Source of the DNA: Nonomuraea helvata
GTDB taxonomy: Bacteria; Actinomycetota; Actinomycetes; Streptosporangiales; Streptosporangiaceae
NCBI RefSeq assembly: GCF_039535785.1
Contig: NZ_BAAAXV010000001.1
Span: forward strand, 2,542,001-2,606,000
DNA: 64,000 nucleotides
Direction: 5' to 3'
A program made the translations under genes and the position numbers. Positions 26,283-35,551 of the stretch are shown one piece after another. Under the pieces are notes generated by a model. That model searched no databases. It worked only from the letters and a program-made list of their open reading frames with translations, and was not told where the DNA came from. Each line of letters opens with the position of its first letter. Position 1 is the first letter of the stretch.

Positions 26283-27446
26283 TCAGCGGACGACGACCTG
26301 GGGGCCGGAGTCGTCGTCGAGGTCGACCTCGACGCCCATCTCCTCGGCCAGCCGGAGCGCCTCCTCGATCAGCGTCTCCACGATCTGCGACTCCGGCACC
26401 GTCTTGATGACCTCGCCCTTGACGAAGATCTGCCCCTTGCCGTTGCCGGAGGCCACTCCCAGGTCGGCCTCGCGAGCCTCCCCTGGCCCGTTCACCACGC
26501 ACCCCATCACGGCCACCCGCAGCGGCACCTTGAGCCCTTCGAGCCCCGCCTGCACCTGGTCCGCGAGCGTGTACACGTCCACCTGGGCCCGCCCGCACGA
26601 CGGGCAGGAGACGATCTCCAGACCCCGCTCCCGCAGCCCGAGGGACTCCAGGATCTGGGCGCCGACCTTGACCTCCTCCACCGGAGGCGCGGAGAGCGAG
26701 ACCCTGATGGTGTCGCCGATGCCCTCCGCCAGCAGGGCGCCGAAGGCGACCGCGGACTTGATGGTGCCCTGGAAGGCCGGGCCGGCCTCGGTGACGCCCA
26801 GGTGCAGCGGGTAGTCGCACTTCTGGGCGAGCAGCCGGTACGCGTTGATCATCACGACCGGGTCGTTGTGCTTGACCGAGATCTTGATGTCGCGGAACCC
26901 GTGCTCCTCGAAGAGCGAGCACTCCCACAGCGCCGACTCGACGAGCGCCTCGGGCGTGGCCTTGCCGTACTTCTGCAGCAGGCGCGGGTCGAGCGAGCCG
27001 GCGTTGACGCCGATCCGGATCGGCACCCCGTGGTCGGAGGCCGCTAGGGCGATCTCGCCCACCTTGTCGTCAAATTTCTTGATGTTTCCGGGGTTGACCC
27101 GAACCGCCGCGCACCCCGCCTCGATGGCGGCGAACACGTACTTGGGCTGGAAGTGGATGTCGGCGATGACCGGGATCTGCGACTTCTTCGCGATGATCGG
27201 CAGCGCGTCGGCATCGTCCTGGGACGGCACCGCCACCCGCACGATCTGGCAGCCCGACGCCGTGAGCTCCGCGATCTGCTGCAACGTGGCGTTGACGTCG
27301 GCGGTCACCGTGGTCGTCATCGACTGCACCGAGACGGGCGCGTCGCCGCCCACGGGCACGCTGCCGACCATGATCTGGCGAGAGTGTCGGCGTTCGGCGA
27401 GCGGCTTGGGCCGGACCGTCGGGATGCCGAGAGCAACAGAAGACAT
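26283..27446 (-). CDS. ispG: 4-hydroxy-3-methylbut-2-enyl-diphosphate synthase
   Basis: A 387-residue iron-sulfur enzyme of the MEP isoprenoid pathway (MEcPP to HMBPP). N-terminal TIM barrel: [44 protein letters not shown]. The [4Fe-4S] cluster cysteines are in [16 protein letters not shown] and [15 protein letters not shown], where the Glu of NGPGEA is the fourth ligand-type residue. ATG 27446 gives the expected length; a longer frame upstream is not needed. It is 31 bases downstream of dxr on the same strand, so it is cotranscribed. The usual rip1-type M50 protease gene is missing between them. Confidence 0.96.
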   Translation of the reverse strand: MSSVALGIPTVRPKPLAERRHSRQIMVGSVPVGGDAPVSVQSMTTTVTADVNATLQQIAELTASGCQIVRVAVPSQDDADALPIIAKKSQIPVIADIHFQPKYVFAAIEAGCAAVRVNPGNIKKFDDKVGEIALAASDHGVPIRIGVNAGSLDPRLLQKYGKATPEALVESALWECSLFEEHGFRDIKISVKHNDPVVMINAYRLLAQKCDYPLHLGVTEAGPAFQGTIKSAVAFGALLAEGIGDTIRVSLSAPPVEEVKVGAQILESLGLRERGLEIVSCPSCGRAQVDVYTLADQVQAGLEGLKVPLRVAVMGCVVNGPGEAREADLGVASGNGKGQIFVKGEVIKTVPESQIVETLIEEALRLAEEMGVEVDLDDDSGPQVVVR

Positions 27447-27477
27447 TTCAACCCTTACTGTGACGACGGTTTCCAGT

Positions 27478-28656
27478 CTAGGTAGTGAGCTCCACCGCGC
27501 GGGCCCGGGCCCAGGCATCGGCCGCCAGCACCTCTTCGACGGAGTCGGCCGGGGTCACCTGGTGCTCCTCGACGACCTTGGCCACGGTGTCGACGATCGC
27601 CAGGAACGGGAGCTCACCACGCATGAACGCGTCGAGGCACGCCTCGTTGGCCGCGTTGTAGACGGCGGGCGCGGTGCCGCCCTCGGTGCCGACGTGCCTG
27701 GCCAGCGCGACCGAGGGGAACGCGACGTCGTCGAGCGGCTCGAACGTCCACGTGTGCGCCTTGGTCCAGTCGATGGGCCGCGCCGCCCCGGGGATGCGGC
27801 GAGGGTGGCCGAGCGCCAGGGCGATCGGCAGCCGCATGTCAGGTGGGCTGGCCTGGGCGATGGTCGAGCCGTCCACGTATTCCACCATGGAGTGGATGAT
27901 CGACTGCGGGTGGACCACCACCTCGATGCGGTCGAAACCGAGGTCGAACAGCAGGTGCGCCTCGATCACCTCGAGCCCCTTGTTGACCAGGGTGGCGGAG
28001 TTGATCGTGATCACCGGGCCCATCGACCAGGTGGGGTGGGCCAGCGCCATCTCGGGCGTGACGTCCGCCATCTCCGCGCGCTTCCTGCCTCTGAACGGCC
28101 CGCCGCTCGCGGTGACCACGAGCTGCTTGACGCTGTCGGGGTCGTAGCCGCCGGGCCCCGAGGCCCACAGGCACTGCTGCAGCGCGGAGTGCTCGGAGTC
28201 GACCGGCAGGATCTGGCCGGGCTTGGCCAGCCGCTTGACCAGCGGCCCGCCGATGATCAGGGACTCCTTGTTGGCCAGCGCGAGGGTCCTGCCCGCCTCG
28301 AGCGCGACCAGCGTGGAGGTCAGCCCGAGCGCGCCGGTGATGCCGTTGAGCACCGTGTCGCACGGCCACGCCGCCACCTCGGCGACGCCTTCGGGCCCGG
28401 CGAGCACGGTGGGCCGGGCGCCGTGCGCGGCCAGCGCGTCCCTCAGCGCGGGCACGGCCGCCGCATCGGCCACCGCCACCGCCTCGACCCCGAACTCGGC
28501 CGCCTGCCTGGCCAGCAACTCGACCTTGCCACCCCCCGCCGCCAGCGCGGCGACCCGGAAGCCGCCCGGGTTGGCGGCCACGACATCGAGGGCCTGAGTG
28601 CCCACGGAGCCGGTGGAGCCGAGCACGACGACGGTGCGGAGGGTCTCTTCATGCAC
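27478..28656 (-). CDS. dxr: 1-deoxy-D-xylulose-5-phosphate reductoisomerase
   Basis: A 392-residue enzyme converting DXP to MEP with NADPH. NADPH motif [18 protein letters not shown] at the N-terminus, [12 protein letters not shown], the substrate and metal site [22 protein letters not shown], and the [23 protein letters not shown] block. Later [18 protein letters not shown] is also diagnostic. All catalytic acidic residues are in place. First gene of a dxr-ispG pair. Upstream at 28719-28732 is a small dyad GTCAC-ttat-GTGAC of unknown significance. Confidence 0.97.
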   Translation of the reverse strand: MHEETLRTVVVLGSTGSVGTQALDVVAANPGGFRVAALAAGGGKVELLARQAAEFGVEAVAVADAAAVPALRDALAAHGARPTVLAGPEGVAEVAAWPCDTVLNGITGALGLTSTLVALEAGRTLALANKESLIIGGPLVKRLAKPGQILPVDSEHSALQQCLWASGPGGYDPDSVKQLVVTASGGPFRGRKRAEMADVTPEMALAHPTWSMGPVITINSATLVNKGLEVIEAHLLFDLGFDRIEVVVHPQSIIHSMVEYVDGSTIAQASPPDMRLPIALALGHPRRIPGAARPIDWTKAHTWTFEPLDDVAFPSVALARHVGTEGGTAPAVYNAANEACLDAFMRGELPFLAIVDTVAKVVEEHQVTPADSVEEVLAADAWARARAVELTT

Positions 28657-28854
28657 CTGTCCATTGTCCCCGCTGGCGGACGTACTCAGGCACGCGGCAC
28701 CGACCGTGCCAAAATTCCGTCACTTATGTGACCCGAGATAACACAGTTAATTCATGCCGGAATAGCGCTATATCGGTATGCGCGAATCTTGAGAAATCTG
28801 GATATTGCTACGGCTACCTTCCGTACCCCAGGTCCGGTTTTCGGGAGGTACGTA

Positions 28855-29856
28855 ATGCACCGCAGAGTCGTTCTGCTTTCCATCCTCACCCTCACCGCGG
28901 GAAGCGCCGCCCTGCTCCCGGCGAGCGCGGCACAGGCCGGCGTCCAGCTGCGGCCGAAACCGGCCCAGCACGCGGCGGCGGACTCGGCCTCTGAGCAGCG
29001 GCAGGTCCTGACGTACTGGACCGAGCAGCGGATGGAGGCGGCCCAGCCGCTGGACGCGCCGAACCCCAAGAAGGGGACGAAACTGACCATGGACGAGCCC
29101 TCGGAGGGCAGTCCGTGGACGGCGCCGCCCACCGGCGCGGCCCGCGCCGGCACGGAGCCGCAGGCGGCCAGATCGTCCGGCGAGGCGTGGACCGGCGGCG
29201 GCGCGGTCGTGAAGACCACCGGCCGGATCTTCTTCACCACACAGGGGCGGAACGCCTCGTGCTCGGGCTCGGCGGTGAACAGCGCGAACAAGAGCGTCGT
29301 GCTGACCGCCGGCCACTGCGTGAAGTTGAATGGCACGTTCCACACGAACTGGGTCTTCGTGCCCGGCTACAGCAACGGCCAGCGGCCGTTCGGCACGTGG
29401 GCGGCCACGAAGCTGCTGACCACGCCCCAGTGGAACGCGAGCGAGGACATCAACTTCGACGTCGCCGCCGCGGTGGTCGTGCCGCTGGAGGGCAAGACGC
29501 TGGTCGACGTCGTGGGCGGCCAGGGCGTCGCGTTCAACCAGCAGAGAAGACAGCAGATGTACGGGTTCGGCTACCCGGCGGCGGCGCCGTACGACGGCTC
29601 GAAGCTGATCTACTGCAGCGGCCGGACCTTCGACGACTTCCTCATGAGCGACGACCAGGGCCTGACCTGCAACATGACCGGCGGGGCGAGCGGCGGCCCC
29701 TGGATGCTGAATTTCAACGAGTCGACCGGGCTCGGCACCCAGAATTCGGTCAACAGCTTCAAATACAACTTCGCCCCCAACTGGATGTTCGGCCCATATT
29801 TCGGAAATGAGGCCCAAGCCGTCTACCAATCAGCGCAAAACACCAACGCACTCTGA
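28855..29856 (+). CDS. secreted trypsin-like serine protease (first of tandem pair)
   Basis: A 333-residue exported protease. ATG 28855 with the ribosome binding site cgggaggta; upstream in-frame codons are discarded. Signal peptide about 1-26. The propeptide contains the motif EQRQVLTYWTEQRMEAA. The chymotrypsin fold has His in VLTAGHCVK, Asp in DINFDVAAAVV and Ser in MTGGASGGPWM. Cysteines: SCSGSA pairs with GHC, and LIYCSG with LTCNMTG. The tandem paralogue begins 55 bases after its stop. Similar to actinobacterial peptidases of the V8/trypsin superfamily; substrate unknown. Confidence 0.9.
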   Translation: MHRRVVLLSILTLTAGSAALLPASAAQAGVQLRPKPAQHAAADSASEQRQVLTYWTEQRMEAAQPLDAPNPKKGTKLTMDEPSEGSPWTAPPTGAARAGTEPQAARSSGEAWTGGGAVVKTTGRIFFTTQGRNASCSGSAVNSANKSVVLTAGHCVKLNGTFHTNWVFVPGYSNGQRPFGTWAATKLLTTPQWNASEDINFDVAAAVVVPLEGKTLVDVVGGQGVAFNQQRRQQMYGFGYPAAAPYDGSKLIYCSGRTFDDFLMSDDQGLTCNMTGGASGGPWMLNFNESTGLGTQNSVNSFKYNFAPNWMFGPYFGNEAQAVYQSAQNTNAL

Positions 29857-29911
29857 GAGATTTACCGAAAGTAGTCACAAGAACACATCTCGTGGTGCAG
29901 ACTCCGGGGGC

Positions 29912-30982
29912 ATGACCTTGAGCACCCCCCTGCTTGCGGCTGCCCCGCTCCTGGCAGGACTGATCGGCCCTGCCCTCCTCGGCGGGGCCCCCGCCCGGCA
30001 GCAGGCCGACCAACCCGCCCACAGGGCTGTGCGTACCGAGATAGTCGAGCACGTGGCCGCCCGCACCGCTGCGGACCAGCGGCGCGTGCTCGACTACTGG
30101 ACGCCGGAGCGCATGGCCAAGGCACTGCCGATCCGCCTGCTGGACCTCGTGACGGACGGCGCCGGCCTGCTGAGTGGCGTGACCGGACGCACGGGCGTCC
30201 GCGCCGCCCCGGACGTGTCAGGCGGCCGCGTGTCTCCCGGCACCCTGAATTTGACCCCGTCACGGCGCCACCAGACGGCCGGTCGGCCGCAGACCAACAC
30301 GGTCGGCTCGCGCTGGATCACGGGCGGCGCCGTGGCCAGGACCACGGGCCGCGTCTTCATGACGGTGGCCGGCACCGACTTCGTCTGCTCGGCCAGCACG
30401 GTCAGAAGCGCCAACAGGGACGTCGTGGTCACCGCCGGCCACTGCGTCAAGGACGGCACGGGCGAGTGGGCGGCGAACTGGACGTTCGTCCCCGGATACG
30501 AAACGGCCGGCCTACAGCCGTACGGGCAGTACGCGGCACGCCGCATGTTCGTCGCCGGGCCATGGTCGCGCAGCGGCGACGACAACTACGACGTGGGCAT
30601 GGTCGCGCTGGCCGCGTCGGGCGGCAGACACGTGGCCGACGTGGTGGGTGCGCAGGAGATCGCCTTCAACACCCCGCGCGGGGGCCAGGCGTTCGGCTTC
30701 GGCTACCCCGCCGACCCGCCGTACGACGGTGACCACCTGGTCTACTGCGCCGGGCGGCTCAAGGACGACCCGTACGGACAGAGCCGCGACCAGGGCCTGG
30801 CCTGCGACATGACGGCGGGATCGAGCGGCGGGCCGTGGATGACCGCGTTCGACCCGGGCTCGGGCAAGGGCACGATCACGTCGCTGAGCAGCTTCAAGTA
30901 CAGCGACGACCACCGCACCATGTACGGCCCGTACTTCGGCGACACCGTCAAGGCGCTCTTCAATACGACGGAGCACGCGTGA
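29912..30982 (+). CDS. secreted trypsin-like serine protease (second of tandem pair)
   Basis: A 356-residue paralogue of the gene before it. Signal peptide or N-terminal helix about 1-24 (MTLSTPLLAAAPLLAGLIGP). The propeptide motif is DQRRVLDYWTPERMAKA, aligning residue by residue with that of the first protease. Catalytic residues: His in VVTAGHCVK, Asp in DDNYDVGMVAL, Ser in TAGSSGGPWM. The pro-region is longer and diverged (residues about 60-120), while the catalytic halves remain alike. That is what is expected of an old duplication with new activation or targeting. The ATG 29912 has a short purine run, cggggg, before it. Confidence 0.9.
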   Translation: MTLSTPLLAAAPLLAGLIGPALLGGAPARQQADQPAHRAVRTEIVEHVAARTAADQRRVLDYWTPERMAKALPIRLLDLVTDGAGLLSGVTGRTGVRAAPDVSGGRVSPGTLNLTPSRRHQTAGRPQTNTVGSRWITGGAVARTTGRVFMTVAGTDFVCSASTVRSANRDVVVTAGHCVKDGTGEWAANWTFVPGYETAGLQPYGQYAARRMFVAGPWSRSGDDNYDVGMVALAASGGRHVADVVGAQEIAFNTPRGGQAFGFGYPADPPYDGDHLVYCAGRLKDDPYGQSRDQGLACDMTAGSSGGPWMTAFDPGSGKGTITSLSSFKYSDDHRTMYGPYFGDTVKALFNTTEHA

Positions 30983-30993
30983 TGCGGGCTGTC

Positions 30994-33807
30994 TCAGCGC
31001 CGATCCAGTAGGGCCAGCGCAGTGGCGACGCTCAGCATGACATCCCTGGCCTCCTGCGACGTTCTCGAGACGGAGGCCATGATCTCGTCTCTATCGACAT
31101 CGGTGGTCAGCACCAGGTCGCCCAGGATGGCCTTGATCAACGGTGTGAACTCGCCTCGGTCGCACTCGGCGATCGCGCGAGTGTAGGCCTCACCTCGGTC
31201 GTGGCTGTCGTGCTGCAACGCCAGCACTTCCAGCAGCCCACGTATCGGAGCTCCGACGCCCCTGGACGGCCCTGCGGCCTCCATGATGCCGAGGAACGGC
31301 GTGATGGCTTGGAAGAGCGCCATTTGATCCGTGTCATAGCAGAAGACGGCTTCTATCGCGACTCCCAGGATGGTGCGCGAATCCAGGAAGGGATCGGGCA
31401 GGCCGCTCAACGACCGCGCTTCCGTATCATCGCGCGCGCTCAGCACCATGTCCGCCATCTCCGGCTTCACCGCGATCGCATCGAGGATGCTGGACCATTC
31501 CTCGGGAGCGCACTGCGACCGCCACAACAGCGCATACCCGCGCCATTCCCGGATCGTCGACTCGTACCCTGGCATCAACTCGCTCGCCCGCAGCTTTCCG
31601 CCGCAAACCAGCGCGAGCAGCACGAGGTTCGCCGAGTAATAGGCGTACCGCCGCTGCGGACCGGCCGTCCACGGCCGATACGGATATGACGGCTCCTCCC
31701 GCGTGTCCAGCCCCCGGAACAGCCGCACGATCAGCGGCCGCCACTCCGGTTTCGCGAGGTCGCGCAGGAACGAGATGACAGGGGCACGAGTGCTGAGCGT
31801 CGCCCAGGACAGCAGCGTTCTGAGCCGCCCGTCGTCGACGTCGCCCATCACGGAGTGAGCTTCCTGCGCGAGGATCTCACCGAGCAGAGAGGCCACGAAC
31901 CTCGCGATGAGGTACTCACCGAAGGTCGCGTGCAGGAACTCATAGGTCTGCAGCACCTCGTCGTCACGGGTCGCCCTGTCTTCGTGGACGAAGAAGAACT
32001 TGCCCGGCGCCAGATCGCCCGAGCTGAGCGGGGTCGCGAACCCGGCCTCAACCCTGGGCCGGTCCAGTCGCAGCGCCTTCAGATCCTCGTCGAACTCGGC
32101 GCTGGTCGCCCACTGCCGCCCGCGGTTGAACATCGAGAACGCCACGCATGCGAGATGCACCAGCTCCCGTTCGACCAGCCTGCCGACCTCGGCGGGCGGA
32201 TGGGCCTTCTTCAGCTCGCGCTCGACGAACCTCCGCATCAGCCGCTCGTACAGCTCCGCCTCACCCAGCTCGGCGGCCGAATGCAGCGCGTTCCCGTCGG
32301 CGTCGTAGAGCGCGAGCATCAGCAGCAGCAGCGGCTGCTCGGCGAGGGCGGCCTGGCGGCTCACCACGTCCAGGGTCAGCGGGCGCAGCTTCTGCCACCG
32401 GAAATATCCGGCGTTGGCGGTGTTCCAGACTTCCAGCCAGCGAGCGATCTGGTTGCCGTCGAAGGGCTCCAGCTTCGCAACGCTGGTCCCTTCCGGAAAG
32501 TCCGCCCGGTTGGCGACGGCCGTCCGCGAGGTGACGATCACGGCCACGGCCCGTCCCGCGTCCCGCTCGCGCTGCTGGAACCTGGCCACCTTCTCCAGAT
32601 AGTCGGTCTGCCGCACGCCGGTGGCCTGCAGTAACTCGTCGAACCCGTCGAGGAACACGACCGGCAGCACCCCGTCGGCGGCCCTGGCCACCTCGGGCCA
32701 CTGCAGGCGTTCGCCGCTGAGCCGGTAAATGGCCTGCTCGATCTGCTGCTGGAGGTCGGCACCAGCCGACACCTCGCGGAGCGGCACCCGGATCGGCAGG
32801 AACGCTTCCTGGGAGAGCCGGGCCGCCAGCACCTTGGTCAGCACGGACTTGCCCGCCCCTGGCTGGCCGAGCACCACCAGCGGCCGTTCCGTGGCGCCCG
32901 AGCCCGTCAGGAAACCGGCCAGGAATCCCGCGAGATCCTCCCTGACCTCCTTGCCCGCCCACCACGGCTCCGTGCTGGGATCGTCTTGGCGTTTCACCTC
33001 CGCGACCCGGTAATGAGGAGTCTGGTACGCCAGGTCGAGCGTGGGCAGCTCCATGCCCGCAGGCACGTCCCCCGTCTCGGCGACCGGCCGGGTCAACGCG
33101 ACCAGGTGCAGCCGGGAGATCGTGTCCAGCTGATCAGGCAGGGCGCCGCCAGAGGCGACCGTGGCGAGCAATCGCGCGAGCCCCGACAGCCCCGCGCGAG
33201 TGGCCTGATGGTCGATCTGCCCCGCCCAGAAGGCGAACTCGGGCACGTCCAGAGCCAGCTGCCGGAACCGGTCGGTATAGCGGCGCCTCGCCTCCTCGAC
33301 CAGCTCGTCGCCCCTGAACGCCGCGGCGACCGCCTTCCACTCATGGCCCTCGAGCCGGAGCTCGAGGCCTTCGAGGAAGCCGATCATGTTGCCGTTGAAC
33401 GCCCGGTAAGCAGCAGCGATCTCTTCAACGTTCTGCTCGAAGGGTCGATGCGGCGCAGGGCATGGGATGTCCGGCATCCCGAAGACCGCCCGCTGCTCGT
33501 CCTTGCTGAAGCTCCTGAAAGAGTCGGGCAGCTCGAAGCGGCCCAGCGCCTCCAGGTAGGCGGTGACGACGAGGATCGCGTGCGCGGCCTCCAACCGCTC
33601 GGTACGGCTGCGCCACACCTTGTCGGCGCGCCAGTCCCGCCACCGCCCCAGGAGGCCGTTCCCGACCTTGACGAGCTCGTTCTTGGCCTCGATCAGGTCC
33701 CAGACACCCAGGGTGCCGACCCCCAACAGGATGTCCAGGGCCTTGACCGCCGGGTCCTCCCCGCCCAGGAGCCGGACCGCGTCGACGTACCGATATCCCC
33801 TCGCCAT
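30994..33807 (-). CDS. NACHT-domain STAND NTPase with N-terminal helical (NNH-type) domain
   Basis: A 937-residue signal-transduction ATPase. The N-terminal helical region (about 1-230) starts YRYVDAVRLLGGEDPAVKAL, a pattern I associate with NNH7-type NACHT N-terminal domains. The NACHT module has Walker A VLGQPGAGKSVL (about 311-322) and Walker B VVFLDGFDELLQ (about 382-393), plus the sensor-like VIVTSRTAVANR. The winged-helix region FLHATFGEYLIARFVASLL follows. The C-terminal approx 300 residues are helical sensor-like sequence without clear repeats. Such proteins act as intracellular sensors, and several bacterial NACHT proteins defend against phage. It is a single gene with its own start and no obvious effector gene beside it. 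Defence function is inferred from family. Confidence 0.82.
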   Translation of the reverse strand: MARGYRYVDAVRLLGGEDPAVKALDILLGVGTLGVWDLIEAKNELVKVGNGLLGRWRDWRADKVWRSRTERLEAAHAILVVTAYLEALGRFELPDSFRSFSKDEQRAVFGMPDIPCPAPHRPFEQNVEEIAAAYRAFNGNMIGFLEGLELRLEGHEWKAVAAAFRGDELVEEARRRYTDRFRQLALDVPEFAFWAGQIDHQATRAGLSGLARLLATVASGGALPDQLDTISRLHLVALTRPVAETGDVPAGMELPTLDLAYQTPHYRVAEVKRQDDPSTEPWWAGKEVREDLAGFLAGFLTGSGATERPLVVLGQPGAGKSVLTKVLAARLSQEAFLPIRVPLREVSAGADLQQQIEQAIYRLSGERLQWPEVARAADGVLPVVFLDGFDELLQATGVRQTDYLEKVARFQQRERDAGRAVAVIVTSRTAVANRADFPEGTSVAKLEPFDGNQIARWLEVWNTANAGYFRWQKLRPLTLDVVSRQAALAEQPLLLLMLALYDADGNALHSAAELGEAELYERLMRRFVERELKKAHPPAEVGRLVERELVHLACVAFSMFNRGRQWATSAEFDEDLKALRLDRPRVEAGFATPLSSGDLAPGKFFFVHEDRATRDDEVLQTYEFLHATFGEYLIARFVASLLGEILAQEAHSVMGDVDDGRLRTLLSWATLSTRAPVISFLRDLAKPEWRPLIVRLFRGLDTREEPSYPYRPWTAGPQRRYAYYSANLVLLALVCGGKLRASELMPGYESTIREWRGYALLWRSQCAPEEWSSILDAIAVKPEMADMVLSARDDTEARSLSGLPDPFLDSRTILGVAIEAVFCYDTDQMALFQAITPFLGIMEAAGPSRGVGAPIRGLLEVLALQHDSHDRGEAYTRAIAECDRGEFTPLIKAILGDLVLTTDVDRDEIMASVSRTSQEARDVMLSVATALALLDRR

Positions 33808-33826
33808 GCGGGGATATTAAGCCCTG

Positions 33827-35254
33827 TCAGAGCGTCAGGCCGGTCAGAACCATGACCTTCTCGTACGTGAAGTCCTCCATCGCCGAGTGCAGCCCCTCGC
33901 GTCCGATCCCCGAGTCCTTGACCCCGCCGTAAGGCATCTGGTCCGCCCGGTACGAAGGCACGTCGCCGATGATGACGCCGCCCACCTCCAGCTCCCGGTT
34001 GGCGCGGAAGGCGGCGTCCAGCGAGCGGGTGAACACTCCGGCCTGGAGACCGTACTTCGACTCGTTGACCAGCGCGTACGCCTCGTCGATCGAGGCGACG
34101 GGCTGGAGGATCATGACCGGGCCGAAGACCTCCTCGCAGGCCACCTTGGCGTCGTGCGGGACGTCGGCCAGCACGGTCGGCGCGATCGTCGCCCCCTCGC
34201 GGGTGCCGCCCGCCAGCACGCGGGCGCCCGCGGCGACCGCCTCCTTGACCCACTGCTCGACCCGCTCCGCCGCGGCCTCCGAGACGAGCGGGCCTACCTG
34301 GGTCTTCTCGTCCGCCGGGTCGCCGGTGACGAGGCCGGAGACGGCCGGGAGGAGGCGCTCGACGAAGGCGTCGTACACGGGCCGCTCGACGATCACCCGC
34401 TGCACGGCGATGCAGCTCTGGCCGGCCTGGTAGTTGGAGTAGAGGGCGATGCGCTGGGCCGCCCAGTCGAGGTCGGCGTCGGCCAGCACGACGGCGGCCG
34501 CGTTGCCGCCCAGCTCCAGCGTCACGTGCTTGCGCGGCACCTGGTCGGCGATGGCGTAGCCGACGGGCGCGGAGCCGGTGAACGACACCACGGGGAGACG
34601 GGGGTCCTGGACCAGGGCCGAGGCGCGCTCGTTCTCGATCGGCAGGACCGAGAACATCCCCTCGGGCAGATCCGTCTCCGCCAGGATCTCGCCGAGCAGC
34701 AGCGAGGAGAGCGGCGTGGCGGGGGCGGGCTTGACGATGACGGGGGCGCCCACGGCGATGGCGGGGGCGACCTTGTGGGCGACCAGGTTCAGGGGGAAGT
34801 TGAACGGGGTGATCGCCAGCACGGGCCCGTGGGGGACGCGGGAGACGTACGCCAGCCGCCCGGCCGCCGCGGGCTCGGTGTCGAGCCGCTGCACCCCGCC
34901 CGACCAGCGCCGGGTCTCCTCGGCGGCGAAGCGGAACGTGGCGACGGCGCGGCCGACCTCGCCACGCGCCCAGAGGATCGGCTTGCCGTTCTCGGCCGTG
35001 ATGAGCTGGGCGATCTCCTCGGCCCGCTCCGCGAGGCGGCGCGACACGTGGGCCAGCGCCTCGGCGCGTACGTGCACGGGCAGCGCGGCGGCCTCGCGGG
35101 CCACCGCGTGGGCGGCGGCGACGGCCTCCTCCACCTGGGCGTCGGTCGGCACGGAGTGCCGACCGACGGCGCGGCCGTCATGGGGGTTGGTCACAGTGAG
35201 CTCGGAGTCCCCGGTCGCGGCGCGGCCGGCCAGCCAGAAGGTACGCACGTCCAT
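33827..35254 (-). CDS. aldehyde dehydrogenase family protein
   Basis: A 475-residue NAD(P)-dependent aldehyde dehydrogenase. Motifs: ITPFNFPLNLVAHKVAPAIA, KPAPATPLSSL, SFTGSAPVGYAI, LELGGNAAAVVLADADLD with the general-base Glu, and the catalytic Cys in NYQAGQSCIAVQRV. EEVFGPVM and GGVIIGDVPSYRADQMPYGG follow. Closest in style to the lactaldehyde/succinate-semialdehyde group that prefers small aldehydes. The start is ATG 35254 (or 35260); no ribosome binding site, so perhaps leaderless. It is divergent from a TetR gene and lies in a region of amine catabolism, which makes a semialdehyde a plausible substrate. Confidence 0.9.
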   Translation of the reverse strand: MDVRTFWLAGRAATGDSELTVTNPHDGRAVGRHSVPTDAQVEEAVAAAHAVAREAAALPVHVRAEALAHVSRRLAERAEEIAQLITAENGKPILWARGEVGRAVATFRFAAEETRRWSGGVQRLDTEPAAAGRLAYVSRVPHGPVLAITPFNFPLNLVAHKVAPAIAVGAPVIVKPAPATPLSSLLLGEILAETDLPEGMFSVLPIENERASALVQDPRLPVVSFTGSAPVGYAIADQVPRKHVTLELGGNAAAVVLADADLDWAAQRIALYSNYQAGQSCIAVQRVIVERPVYDAFVERLLPAVSGLVTGDPADEKTQVGPLVSEAAAERVEQWVKEAVAAGARVLAGGTREGATIAPTVLADVPHDAKVACEEVFGPVMILQPVASIDEAYALVNESKYGLQAGVFTRSLDAAFRANRELEVGGVIIGDVPSYRADQMPYGGVKDSGIGREGLHSAMEDFTYEKVMVLTGLTL

Positions 35255-35293
35255 ACACATGACGTTATGCCAAGCCTGCCATGGGGGATTTAC

Positions 35294-35348
35294 ACCACGG
35301 TGCACAAGACTCCCATGAGGGCCCACCGTTAAGTACAAGCTCCGTGGT
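35294..35348. promoter_or_regulatory. inverted ACCACGG/CCGTGGT sites between ALDH and TetR genes
   Basis: ACCACGG at 35294-35300 and its reverse complement CCGTGGT at 35342-35348 flank 41 bases. Their contexts (ACCACGGTGCACAAG and ACCACGGAGCTTGTAC on the other strand) also match in part. They may be paired regulator sites for the divergent genes. Only weak support. Confidence 0.3.
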
Positions 35349-35488
35349 ATACCCATGATGTAACAGAAGTAGACCCAATTCGGGATGTTTACCATGCGGA
35401 GTGGTTTGAGCGATCTCCGCCATGGCTAAGTCATCGTGTGCGGGTCTCCAGCGCGGCGGGCCCCCGACTTCAGAAAGGCGTGGGCCCC

Positions 35489-35551
35489 GTGACCGAACAA
35501 CGTGAGGTCACAAGGACGCTGAGCTCCTTGGCCACGAGGGAGGTCTCATGA
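35489..35551 (+). CDS. possible 20-residue leader peptide coupled to tetR
   Basis: GTG 35489 opens a 20-codon frame (MTEQREVTRTLSSLATREVS) ending in a TGA that overlaps the tetR ATG as ATGA. A weak ribosome binding site (aaagg) precedes it. Its position suggests translational coupling or a leader peptide. No homology is recognised, so it may be a chance frame. Confidence 0.3.
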   Translation: MTEQREVTRTLSSLATREVS

